Shown here piece by piece: positions 48,588 to 56,214 of a stretch of DNA of 64,000 bases. The number at the start of each line of letters is the position of its first letter. The stretch's first letter is position 1. A program made the position numbers and the translations under genes. The stretch is from Nocardia vulneris. Lineage in GTDB: Bacteria > Actinomycetota > Actinomycetes > Mycobacteriales > Mycobacteriaceae. Location: positions 310,001 to 374,000 of the forward strand of contig NZ_BDCI01000035.1 of NCBI RefSeq assembly GCF_001613425.1, written 5' to 3'. The notes beneath the pieces are model-generated. The model was not told the origin of the DNA, did not search any database, and saw nothing but the letters and a program-made list of their open reading frames with translations.

Positions 48588-48753
48588 AACCTGCGGCGGG
48601 CGGCACCGGGCAGTGATCCCGGACTCGCCGGGATGGGGATCTACCAGCTGCGGTTTTTCGGCGTGTCACACTCTGAGGTCCTGCGTCGTCAACCCGGTGA
48701 CGCACCCTTGGACTCGCCCTTTCCCGGGCGCAACGATCGAACGGCGAACAGCA

Positions 48754-49716
48754 GTGACTTCCGCACAGTCTTCTCCTTCCGAACCTCTCGACCAGGCCGA
48801 GCTGGCCCGGCGGTTCGAGGAGCACCGGGCATACCTGCGCAGGCTCGCCTACAGCACGCTGGGCAGTCTCACCGACGCCGATGATGTCGTGCAGGAGGCG
48901 TGGCTGCGGTTGCAGCGCCAGTTCGAGGCGGGCACGGCGGGCGAGATCGAGAACCTGCGCGCCTGGTTGAGCACCGTGGTCGGCCGGCTCGCCCTGGATC
49001 AGCTCGGTTCGGCGCGCGCTCGCCGCGAACAGTACGTCGGCGAGTGGCTGCCCGAGCCGGAGGTGACCAGCTGGGACGACCCGGCGGACCGGATCACCCA
49101 GGACGAGCGGGTCACCACCGCGCTGCTGGTCGTGCTCGAATCCCTGTCCCCCGCCGAGCGCACCGCGTTCGTGCTGCAGGACGTGTTCGGCATGAGCGGG
49201 CCGGAGGTCGCCGAGGTGGTCGGGCGCACCCCGGCGGCGGTGCGCCAGCTCGCGTCCCGGGCCCGCAAAAGGGTCGAGGACGGCACACCGCGTTTCCCCG
49301 CCTCGCCGGACGAACAGGAGAAGGTCGTTTCCGCGTTCGCGGTCGCATGGCGGTCCGGCGATCTCAGCGCCTTGCTCGGCGTGCTCGACGCGAACGTCAG
49401 CCTCACCGCCGACGGCGGCGGCAAGGTGCCCGCGATCCGGCAGCCGGTGCGCGGCGCCGAGCTCATCGCGAAGATGCTGCTCGGCTGGTACCACGCGCCG
49501 TCGGCGGCGGGCGGCTGGGGCCGCGCGGTGCTGGTGAACGGCGCGCCGGGCCTGGTGGTGTTCGACGGCAACCACATCGGGGTCTTCGCCTTCACCGTCG
49601 ACAACGGCCGCATCGTCTCCATCGATGTGGTGCGCAACCCCGACAAGCTGCACGACCTGCCCACCGGGGGCGAGCCGGACTGGTACCTCAACCTGACCGA
49701 CCCCGACACCGAGTAA
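48754..49716 (+). CDS. sigJ: ECF41-type RNA polymerase sigma factor (SigJ-like)
   Basis: A 320-aa protein with GTG start at 48754; the open frame upstream is the repeat spacer. Sigma region 2 is 'RFEEHRAYLRRLAYSTLGSLTDADDVVQEAWLRLQRQ' and region 4 'SPAERTAFVLQDVFGMSGPEVAEVVGRTPAAVRQLASRARKRV'. The C-terminal ~130 residues form a SnoaL-like domain containing 'ADGGGKVPAIRQPVRG', the signature of the ECF41 group, where this extension regulates the sigma factor in place of an anti-sigma protein. A hairpin terminator follows at 49726-49753. No COE-type (CMD/oxidoreductase) partner is adjacent. Confidence 0.9.
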   Translation: MTSAQSSPSEPLDQAELARRFEEHRAYLRRLAYSTLGSLTDADDVVQEAWLRLQRQFEAGTAGEIENLRAWLSTVVGRLALDQLGSARARREQYVGEWLPEPEVTSWDDPADRITQDERVTTALLVVLESLSPAERTAFVLQDVFGMSGPEVAEVVGRTPAAVRQLASRARKRVEDGTPRFPASPDEQEKVVSAFAVAWRSGDLSALLGVLDANVSLTADGGGKVPAIRQPVRGAELIAKMLLGWYHAPSAAGGWGRAVLVNGAPGLVVFDGNHIGVFAFTVDNGRIVSIDVVRNPDKLHDLPTGGEPDWYLNLTDPDTE

Positions 49717-49725
49717 CGCGCGGAC

Positions 49726-49753
49726 CGGGCGCTGTCGCACCGGGCAGCGCCCG
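49726..49753 (+). terminator. Terminator after sigJ
   Basis: A perfect 9-bp stem CGGGCGCTG / CAGCGCCCG with a 10-base loop, 9 bases past the sigJ stop; it separates sigJ from the P450 operon. Confidence 0.65.
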
Positions 49754-49760
49754 CCGGAGC

Positions 49761-49786
49761 GCGTATAGCAAAGAACTGCTAGACGC
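49761..49786. promoter_or_regulatory. Inverted repeat upstream of the P450 gene
   Basis: GCGTATAGCA and TGCTAGACGC (one mismatch) flank AAGAAC, in a locally AT-richer region 80 bases before the P450 start. Candidate operator or promoter element for the P450/peptide operon. Confidence 0.4.
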
Positions 49787-49866
49787 GAATATCCCGCCAC
49801 CGGAATACATCTGGCGCACTACCGTGAAGTCCTCCTACGAATTGTCTAGGCGGAAAGCGGACAGCG

Positions 49867-51057
49867 ATGGGTGCACGGGACATGCGCCGATTCCGGCGAG
49901 ATCCACTCGGTTTTCTGGAGCGGCTGCGCCGCGGCGCACCGGGCGGTGCGTTCCGCCTGCCGTGGGGCGGGGTGTGCGTAAGCGACCCCGAACTCGCGCA
50001 AACGGTGTTGCACGACAACGCCTTCAACACGGGCGGCTCCGGATTCTTCGGCACCGTACTGCCGGCCCGGTCCGCGCAACGGGAGCTGGGCCGGGCGGTG
50101 CGCCAGGTGATCCGTACGCGCCTACCCGAATTCCGGCTGCGCCTGGCCGAATCGGTCGCCGAACTACCCGCCCGCACCCACTGGCCCACGGCCGGAACAG
50201 CTCTGGTGCACCGGAGCACCGCCGAGCTGCTGCTGCATCCGGACTGCGCACCGCGCCTGCACCGATCGCTGACCCGCTGCGCCACCGCCGGGGTGCTGAT
50301 CCGGCCACCTCGGCTGCACCAGCGCGCGTGGGCGGAAGTGTTGAGCGCCAACCTTTTCGGCGCCGTCACCGACCAGGTGCGCGAACGTCGCGCGGCGGCA
50401 CCGCCCGACGAGCCACGCGACGTCCTGGATGCCGTGCTCGGCGCGTGCTCCGGCGAGATCGGCGACCGCGCGGTGGCCGATCTGTACGTGCTGATGTTCC
50501 GCTCGATCGTCGGCACGGTGGCGCACTCGGTGGCCTGGTCGGTGCTGCTCGGCTGTCTGCACCGGCCGCATGGCCCGTGGCCGTGGCTGGCCGATCAGGT
50601 CGTCCGTGAGTCGCTGCGATATCGGCCCGTGGTCTGGATGGTCGGCCGCCCTGTCCCGCACGCTGTCGAACTCGGCGGTATCCCACTGCATCCGGGCGAG
50701 ATGGTGTCGGTGTGTCCATACCTGTTGCACCACGACGAAACCCGATGGTCGCGCCCCGAGGTGTTCCGGCCGCAACGCTGGAGCGAGCCGGACGGTCGTG
50801 GCCTCTATCTGCCGTTCAGCGCGGGCCCGTTCGCCTGTTCCGGCGCCGTCGTCGCGCACACCTTGATCACCGAAACGGTTGCCGCACTTGCCGACAACGC
50901 CCGACTGCACGTCACCGGCGGCGATCTGCGGCCGGTCGTCACCAATGCCGCGACCCCCAGACCCTTTGTCCTGCAGCGCACCACGGACCGCTCGTCCGGT
51001 CTCTCGTGGAAGGAGGTGAACAGCCATGATCGCTGTCTTGCGCCGGATCGTCGGTAA
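49867..51057 (+). CDS. Cytochrome P450, probable RiPP-modifying enzyme
   Basis: A 396-aa P450. The haem-thiolate motif is F-S-A-G-P-F-A-C324-S-G, and the ExxR motif is E248-S-L-R251. The I-helix reads 'RSIVGTVAHSVAWSVL' and lacks the usual A/G-G-x-D/E-T acid-alcohol pair, a feature often seen in P450s that perform radical cross-linking instead of hydroxylation. The C-terminal ~25 residues extend past the normal end ('RPFVLQRTT') and are encoded over the start of a 23-codon ORF in another frame. No ferredoxin or reductase gene is nearby. Context points to oxidative cross-linking of aromatic residues in that peptide; a stand-alone monooxygenase is the alternative. Confidence 0.88.
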   Translation: MGARDMRRFRRDPLGFLERLRRGAPGGAFRLPWGGVCVSDPELAQTVLHDNAFNTGGSGFFGTVLPARSAQRELGRAVRQVIRTRLPEFRLRLAESVAELPARTHWPTAGTALVHRSTAELLLHPDCAPRLHRSLTRCATAGVLIRPPRLHQRAWAEVLSANLFGAVTDQVRERRAAAPPDEPRDVLDAVLGACSGEIGDRAVADLYVLMFRSIVGTVAHSVAWSVLLGCLHRPHGPWPWLADQVVRESLRYRPVVWMVGRPVPHAVELGGIPLHPGEMVSVCPYLLHHDETRWSRPEVFRPQRWSEPDGRGLYLPFSAGPFACSGAVVAHTLITETVAALADNARLHVTGGDLRPVVTNAATPRPFVLQRTTDRSSGLSWKEVNSHDRCLAPDRR

Positions 51058-51097
51058 CCAGCCCGCTCGATTCTGGAACATCAACCACACGTGGTGA
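51026..51097 (+). CDS. Candidate P450-modified RiPP precursor peptide (23 aa)
   Basis: The Shine-Dalgarno AAGGAGGTGAA (51010-51020) sits 5 bases before the ATG and is essentially a perfect anti-SD match. The ORF has 23 codons: a basic leader-like part MIAVLRRIVGNQPAR (1-15), then FWNINHTW (16-23) and TGA. It overlaps the P450 gene by 32 bases in a different frame, so the two should be translationally coupled. A 15-bp hairpin begins 10 bases after the stop. Short leader plus C-terminal aromatic core next to a single P450 is the layout of biarylitides, tryptorubin-type peptides and cihunamides (the last with a W-N-I-W core, from memory). Trp17, His21 and Trp23 are the likely cross-link sites; no protease gene is adjacent. 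Confidence 0.72.
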   Translation: MIAVLRRIVGNQPARFWNINHTW

Positions 51098-51106
51098 TCC
51101 GCGAAC

Positions 51107-51140
51107 GGTGGCCCGAACGCCGAGCGGCGTTCGGGCCACC
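51107..51140. terminator. Strong bidirectional terminator
   Basis: GGTGGCCCGAACGCC (51107-51121) and its exact complement (51126-51140) form a 15-bp stem with a GAGC loop between the precursor ORF and the convergent alanine dehydrogenase gene. Confidence 0.8.
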
Positions 51141-51146
51141 CGCGGG

Positions 51147-52262
51147 TCAGCCGACGAGCCCCATCGGTTGCCGTGCCGCGTATCCGTGTGCCGCAGCCAC
51201 TTCCACCGACACGAGCCGGCCGCCGTCTGCGGTGAGCCCCTGCGCGAGCTCCGGGTAGTTGGCGCAGGCTTGCTGCCAGCCGAGCCCGGCGATGGCCCGG
51301 ACATAGGGCAGCGTGGCATTGGTGAGCGCGAGGGTCGCCGTGTGCGGTACCGCCCCCGGCATGTTCGCGACACAGTAGAACAGCGAATCATGCACGCGGA
51401 AAGTCGGATTCGCGTGCGTGGTCGGCCGCGACCCCTCGAAGCAACCGCCCTGGTCGATGGCGATGTCGACGAGCACCGAACCCGGCCGCATCTGGGCGAC
51501 CAGTTCGTCGGTGACGAGTTTCGGGGCCCGGGCGCCCGGCACCAGCACCGAGCCGATGACGAGATCGGCGGCCAGTACCGCCCGTTCGATCTCGGCGGCA
51601 TTGGACGCGACGGTCGTCACCCGGCCGTCGAAGCGCGCGTCCAGCTCGCGCAGGCGGTGCAAGTTGGTGTCCAGCACCGTGACTCGCGCACCCATACCCG
51701 CGGCGACCGACGCCGCGCTGGTGCCGGCGACACCGCCGCCGAGCACCACCACCTCCGCCGGGCGGACGCCCGGCACCCCGCCGAGCAGCATGCCCGCACC
51801 ACCCAGCGGCGCCATCAGGTGATAGGCCCCGACCTGTCCGCCGAGCTTGCCCGCCACCTCGCTCATCGGCGCGAGCAACGGCAACGACCCATCGGTGGAG
51901 CGCACCGTTTCGTAGGCGATCGCGGTGCTCCCCGAGCGCAGGATCGCGTCGGTGCACTCCCGGGACGCGGCGAGATGCAGGTAGGTGAACAGCACCTGCC
52001 CCGCGCGTAGGCGTGGATACTCCTCGGCGATCGGCTCTTTCACTTTCAGGATCAGGTCGGCCTCCCACCACACCTGATCCGCCTCGGGTGCCAGTCTCGC
52101 CCCGACCGCGGTGTAGTCGGCGTCGGCGAACCCCGATCCGACACCCGCCCCGGATTGGATCAGCACCTCGTGCCCCTGCGTGGCCAGCTCCCCGGCACCC
52201 GCCGGCGTCAGCGCCACCCGGAACTCCTGCTCCTTGACCTCCCGTGGAACTCCGATCCTCAT
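51147..52262 (-). CDS. ald: Alanine dehydrogenase
   Basis: A 371-aa enzyme starting MRIGVPREVKEQEFRVALTP, the normal family length (the upstream frame to 52298 is not conserved). It interconverts L-alanine and pyruvate with NAD. Substrate residues lie in 'PREVKEQEFRVALTP', 'LTYLH'-like 'FTYLHLAAS' and 'LLAPMSEVAG'. The NAD-binding Rossmann motif is 'VVVLGGGVAGTSAA', and 'DIAIDQGGCFEGSRPTTH' is the catalytic region. Housekeeping nitrogen/redox metabolism; convergent with the RiPP-like operon but unlikely to be part of it. Confidence 0.95.
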   Translation of the reverse strand: MRIGVPREVKEQEFRVALTPAGAGELATQGHEVLIQSGAGVGSGFADADYTAVGARLAPEADQVWWEADLILKVKEPIAEEYPRLRAGQVLFTYLHLAASRECTDAILRSGSTAIAYETVRSTDGSLPLLAPMSEVAGKLGGQVGAYHLMAPLGGAGMLLGGVPGVRPAEVVVLGGGVAGTSAASVAAGMGARVTVLDTNLHRLRELDARFDGRVTTVASNAAEIERAVLAADLVIGSVLVPGARAPKLVTDELVAQMRPGSVLVDIAIDQGGCFEGSRPTTHANPTFRVHDSLFYCVANMPGAVPHTATLALTNATLPYVRAIAGLGWQQACANYPELAQGLTADGGRLVSVEVAAAHGYAARQPMGLVG

Positions 52263-52390
52263 ACGGTCATCGTGGACCCCGCACCCCGGTCCCGCCACGA
52301 ACGACGCGCGGGTGTCACACGATGATCACGAGTCCGCCCGGCCGCAGCACGTTTCTGCGCAGGTTGACCAGCAGACTCGGCGCGAGAACC

Positions 52391-53161
52391 TCAGACAGTG
52401 ACCGCTTTGCCGAGCGGCGGTATGCGCAGCTGGTCGGCGCGGCCCGCGTTCTCGAAGAACTTGGTCAACCGCTCCAGCGTCTCGCTGAAGTGCAACCAGC
52501 CGTCGCCGTGCACCGGCACGATGGTCGCGTCCCCGAGCACCTCCGCCGCCTGCACCGCGGTACGCGCGTTGAGCGTGATGTCGACATCGTCGAAGGCCCC
52601 GACATTCGCCGCGCCGACGAACAGGATGGCGACGTCGATCCGGCCGAACCGTTCGACGATCTGCCGCACCCGATCGACGGAGGCGTTGTCGCCGGAGACA
52701 TACACCGTCGGCTGCCCGTCGGCCTGCAGCACGAACCCGGTCACGACGCCGGTGACCGATTCGCAGCCTTCCGGCCCGTGCAGCGCGGGCACCCCGGTCA
52801 CCTTGATGCCGTCGACCGTCACGGTCTCCCAATTCGCCAGTCCGCGAACGCCGTTGATGCGTTCCCCGGCACCGGGGGTGGAGAGCACGGTCGGCACCGT
52901 CCGCAGGAATTCCCGGCCCGCGTTGTCCAGGTTGTCGGCGTGTTCGTCATGCGAGAGCAGCACGATGTCCACCGGCCCGACCTCGGCCGCGGATACCGCG
53001 GGCCCGGCGAGCTTGTACAGCGTGACCGGTCCCGGGTAGACGCCCGGCTCGTCGAAGGTGGGGTCGGTCAGGAAGGTGCGGCCCGCGTAGCGGAAACGCA
53101 GGGTGGGGCCGCCCACGTGCAGAGCCTCGAGCTTGGTGGTTCGTTCGATCGTTTCGGTCAT
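52391..53161 (-). CDS. MBL-fold metallohydrolase (UlaG-like)
   Basis: A 256-aa protein. 'LSHDEHADNLDNAGREFL' is the metal-binding H-x-D-x-H-x-D block (here H-D-E-H-A-D), with 'GPEGCESVTGVVTGFVLQ', 'YVSGDNASVDRV' (Asp) and 'IVPVHGDGWLHFSE' (His) completing the site. This corresponds to the UlaG/beta-lactamase superfamily III hydrolases. It is divergent from the GlxA-type regulator with 71 bases between them, so regulation by that protein is plausible. The substrate is unknown. Confidence 0.88.
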   Translation of the reverse strand: MTETIERTTKLEALHVGGPTLRFRYAGRTFLTDPTFDEPGVYPGPVTLYKLAGPAVSAAEVGPVDIVLLSHDEHADNLDNAGREFLRTVPTVLSTPGAGERINGVRGLANWETVTVDGIKVTGVPALHGPEGCESVTGVVTGFVLQADGQPTVYVSGDNASVDRVRQIVERFGRIDVAILFVGAANVGAFDDVDITLNARTAVQAAEVLGDATIVPVHGDGWLHFSETLERLTKFFENAGRADQLRIPPLGKAVTV

Positions 53162-53232
53162 GGCAATGATCTTGTCCGGCCGTGGACCGGCCCGACAGTG
53201 GCCCGCGAGCCGCTAACCGCTAAAATCGGGCC

Positions 53233-54183
53233 ATGCGTACTGTCGCCGTGCTCGCCTACGACAACATCAGCCCGTTCCACCTGTCCGTAGCCAGCCTCGT
53301 CTTCGGCCGGATCGGCATCGGCGGCACATCGCCGTACCGGGTCGACGTGTGCGCGGAGCGCCCCGGAACCCTGCCCACCCCAGCGGGTTTCGATATCGAC
53401 GTGCGCCACGGCCTGGACACTCTGGCCCGCGCGGACACCGTGGTGATCCCGAGCTGGGAACGGCACCTGCCGATGTCGGCACAGCTGCGCGAGGCGCTGT
53501 GGCAGGCGCACGGCGCGCAGGCCAGGATCGTCGGGCTGTGCCTCGGCTCGTGGGCGGTGGCGGCCAGCGGGCTCGTCGACGGTCGCGAGATCACCACGCA
53601 CTGGGCCGGCGCCGCCGAGCTGGCCGCCGCCTTCCCCGCGGTCCGCGTCCGAGCCGACACCCTGTGGTCCGACCTCGGCGACGTGGTCACCTCCGCGGGC
53701 GTCGCGGCCGCCCTCGACTGCTGCCTGCACCTGGTACGCAACGACCTCGGCAGCCGCGCGGCCACCGAACTGGCCAGAGAGCTGGTGACGGCGCCGCACC
53801 GCAGCGGGTCGCAGGCGCAGTACATCCCGGTCGCCGTGCCGGACGCCGCCGACGACGACCCGATCGAACGCGCGATGGTCTGGGCCCGAACACATCTCGG
53901 CGATCCGATCGACCTGGACGGCTGGGCCCGGGTGGCCCTGATGTCGCGGCGCACGTTCACCCGCCGCTTCCGCGACCGCACCGGCAGCAGCCCGCAGCAG
54001 TGGCTGCTGCACCAGCGCACCGACCGGGCCCGGCTGCTGCTGGAGACCACCGACGACACCATGGACCGGATCGCCACCGAGACCGGCTTCGGCACCGCCG
54101 TCAGCCTGCGGCACCACTTCCACCGCATCCTCGGCACCAGCCCCGCCGCACACCGCGCGCTGTTCGCGACCCCGGTGCACTAG
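53233..54183 (+). CDS. GlxA-family transcriptional regulator (DJ-1/PfpI + AraC)
   Basis: A 316-aa protein with an N-terminal DJ-1/PfpI-like domain ('RTVAVLAYDNISPFHLSVASLVFG', 'GLCLGSWAVAASGLVDGREITTHW' with Cys at the nucleophile-elbow position, 'VVTSAGVAAALDCCLHLV') and a C-terminal AraC double helix-turn-helix ('DGWARVALMSRRTFTRRFRDRTGSSPQQWLLHQR...METGFGTAVSLRHHFHRILGTSP'-type). GlxA-type regulators usually control adjacent genes; here the divergent MBL hydrolase is the first candidate. Confidence 0.92.
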   Translation: MRTVAVLAYDNISPFHLSVASLVFGRIGIGGTSPYRVDVCAERPGTLPTPAGFDIDVRHGLDTLARADTVVIPSWERHLPMSAQLREALWQAHGAQARIVGLCLGSWAVAASGLVDGREITTHWAGAAELAAAFPAVRVRADTLWSDLGDVVTSAGVAAALDCCLHLVRNDLGSRAATELARELVTAPHRSGSQAQYIPVAVPDAADDDPIERAMVWARTHLGDPIDLDGWARVALMSRRTFTRRFRDRTGSSPQQWLLHQRTDRARLLLETTDDTMDRIATETGFGTAVSLRHHFHRILGTSPAAHRALFATPVH

Positions 54184-54214
54184 CGCCACGCGGACGAGAC
54201 GCTAGGTTCAGCGC

Positions 54215-54730
54215 ATGAGGATTCAGATCGGTGAGTTCGTTCCGGAGATCGACGAGGACGCGTGGATCGCGCCGACGGCGACAGTCATCGGGCGGGCGCG
54301 GCTCGCGGCCGAGGTGAGCATTTGGTACGGCGCGGTGATCCGCGCCGACCTGGAGCAGATCACCGTCGGCGCGCGCACCAACATTCAGGACGGCTGTGTA
54401 CTGCATGCCGATCCGGGCTTCCCGCTCACCGTCGGCACCGGGGTTTCGGTGGGGCACAACGCGATTCTGCACGGCTGCACGATCGGCGACGACGTACTCG
54501 TCGGCATGGGCGCCACCGTGCTCAACGGCGCGGTGATCGGCGCGGGCAGTCTCATCGCGGCCAACGCGCTGATTCCGGAGGGCGCGCAGATTCCGCCCGG
54601 GTCGCTCGTCGCGGGGGTGCCCGGTAAGGTTCGCCGCGAGCTCAGCGCGGCCGAACAGGACGGCATTCGACTGAATGGGGCTGTGTACGTACACAACACG
54701 GCCAATCACCGCACCGCGAAAGAGGTGTGA
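54215..54730 (+). CDS. Gamma-carbonic anhydrase-family protein
   Basis: A 171-aa left-handed beta-helix protein with hexapeptide repeats ('AWIAPTATVIGRARLAAEVSIWYGAVIRADL', 'ITVGARTNIQDGCVLHADPGFPLTVG', 'VSVGHNAILHGCTIGDDVLVGMGATVLNGAVIGAGSLIAANALI'). The three zinc ligands of the family are present as His in 'VLHADPG', 'VGHNAILHG'. A carbonic anhydrase or acyltransferase-like role is possible; the family contains both active and inactive members. Confidence 0.9.
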   Translation: MRIQIGEFVPEIDEDAWIAPTATVIGRARLAAEVSIWYGAVIRADLEQITVGARTNIQDGCVLHADPGFPLTVGTGVSVGHNAILHGCTIGDDVLVGMGATVLNGAVIGAGSLIAANALIPEGAQIPPGSLVAGVPGKVRRELSAAEQDGIRLNGAVYVHNTANHRTAKEV

Positions 54731-54903
54731 GACAGAGCACACTGATCAAGCGTCCAGTAGGATTCGCTGATAACATTCTGCCAGCGTGCCCGGTGACCCG
54801 GGGTCTCCTGCCGACACGGTTGTCGTGCGGCTTGTAGCGCAGTGGTGAACCCACCCTGGGTCGGGTGGGAACGTGAGCTAGCGTGCAGGCAGGAGGTATC
54901 ACG

Positions 54904-55092
54904 GTGGTTGCGTACGTGCAGGCGAGTATGCACCGGCCGATGGGGCGGATCAGTGTGGCCGACATCGCCGCCCAACCGGGTGGCGTCGAGGCATTACAAC
55001 GACGGGTTCATGAACTGCGTTCCAGCGGAGTCGATTTCGCTGCGAACGCGATCGAACAAGAAATGGCGGCACTGGACTTACCTCGCCATTGA
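54904..55092 (+). CDS. 62-aa protein of unknown function
   Basis: GTG at 54904 with a perfect AGGAGG 7 bases upstream. The product MVAYVQASMHRPMGRISVAD... contains a helical segment 'GGVEALQRRVHELRSSGVDFAANAIEQEMAALDL'. It has no membrane helix, signal or cysteine. Good start signals and a clean stop 24 bases before the convergent gene support expression. The family is not recognised. Confidence 0.6.
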   Translation: MVAYVQASMHRPMGRISVADIAAQPGGVEALQRRVHELRSSGVDFAANAIEQEMAALDLPRH

Positions 55093-55116
55093 ACTCGGCC
55101 CACGGTCACCGCGATG

Positions 55117-56112
55117 TCATGACGCCGCGGTGACCGTGGCGAGTCCGGCCGTGGTGTGCTGATCCAGCACCATCAGCGCGCCCCGCACCCGCACCGCCTG
55201 CCAACCTCCGTCCACCCGCCGCAACCGCACCGTGCCCTCCGCGCGCCGGTGCGCCAGTACCCGCGACATCGCACGCGCCGCGGCGAGATCGTCCGGGTGG
55301 ATCTGCGGCGCGGGCTCCCCCGGCAGGTCCGCCCAGGCGATACCGGGCATCGGCGGCCCGATCCAGCGAATCAGTTGCAGCGAGCGCAGATTCACGATCG
55401 CCCGATACTCCCCCGGCGCCGTGGCGGCCTCCAGCAGCTGATACTCGAGAATCATCGGCGGTGGCGCGGACGGTACCGCCGTCGCCGCGCCGATGTCCTG
55501 GGTCACGCCGCGGAACAGCACCGCGCGGTCACCCGCGGCATCGGTCTCGATATTGATCCGGCACGCGAAATGCCCTGCCCGCAAGGCATTGTCGTCCCGC
55601 CGGATGGTCCACACCGCCTGATGCTCGGTATCCGGCGCCGAATTCACCAGCTTCGCCAGCGCCTCGCTCTCGTCTCGGTTGGTGACCAGCCGCGCGAACG
55701 CGCCCGCGATCGCCAGCTCCGCCGCGCGGTCCTCGGGCGCGACGCCGTAGAGGTCGAGCAGATCGGTGCTGCGTACCGACCGATTGGTGGTGAGGTTGAA
55801 GTACCACGCGCCCACCGGTTCTCGCTCGGGCAGCGGTTCGCGCACTGGCCCCACCCACAGCCGTACGGCGTGCGCGCGCTCCGGCGTGATCAGCAGCGGC
55901 TCGGCGCGCACGGCGCGCCTGCCGTCCGCCGATACCCGCGCGACCACGGCACAGGTCGCGACCGCCTGTGCCAGTGCGGCTTCGGCATCGGCCAGCGACA
56001 GCGGATTGCGCAGGATATGGCGCAGCGGCACGAAGGACTTCGGCGTGGCCCCGAGGGCGATCACCGCGCCCGGCGGGCCGGAGAAGCACTCGATCAGAAG
56101 CCATTTCGCCAT
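55117..56112 (-). CDS. PAS/GAF-like sensory-domain protein (DUF5593-like)
   Basis: A 331-aa cytoplasmic protein from ATG 56112. The N-terminal part ('WLLIECFSGPPGAVIALGATPKSFVPLRHIL') resembles the GAF-like DUF5593 proteins of Corynebacteriales. Two PAS-like repeats follow: 'GAWYFNLTTNRSVRSTDLLDLYGV...RTDDNALRAGHFACRINIE' type (about 105-210) and 'YRAIVNLRSLQLIRWIGPPMPGIAWADL...QIHPDDLAAARAM' (about 235-300). There is no output domain, so it may be a partner of a separate regulator. A 14-bp tandem direct repeat (56111-56138) overlaps the start. Confidence 0.65.
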   Translation of the reverse strand: MAKWLLIECFSGPPGAVIALGATPKSFVPLRHILRNPLSLADAEAALAQAVATCAVVARVSADGRRAVRAEPLLITPERAHAVRLWVGPVREPLPEREPVGAWYFNLTTNRSVRSTDLLDLYGVAPEDRAAELAIAGAFARLVTNRDESEALAKLVNSAPDTEHQAVWTIRRDDNALRAGHFACRINIETDAAGDRAVLFRGVTQDIGAATAVPSAPPPMILEYQLLEAATAPGEYRAIVNLRSLQLIRWIGPPMPGIAWADLPGEPAPQIHPDDLAAARAMSRVLAHRRAEGTVRLRRVDGGWQAVRVRGALMVLDQHTTAGLATVTAAS

Positions 56113-56214
56113 CAATCGCGCCCGATCAATCGCGTCCGATTATTCTTCGTCACGAGATGTGTTCGACCAGTTGCCATTTCGTCTATCCGTTCCTGCCTGC
56201 GCCGGGGCGCGCGG

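Noticed and set aside
48459-48753. Cobalamin riboswitch upstream of cobD
   Set aside because: No B12-box-like conserved core was visible on the minus strand; only the GTGCGGGAAC palindrome is present.
51147-52262. Alanine dehydrogenase as a tailoring enzyme of the P450/peptide locus
   Set aside because: It is convergent, separated by a strong terminator, and matches the housekeeping enzyme at full length.
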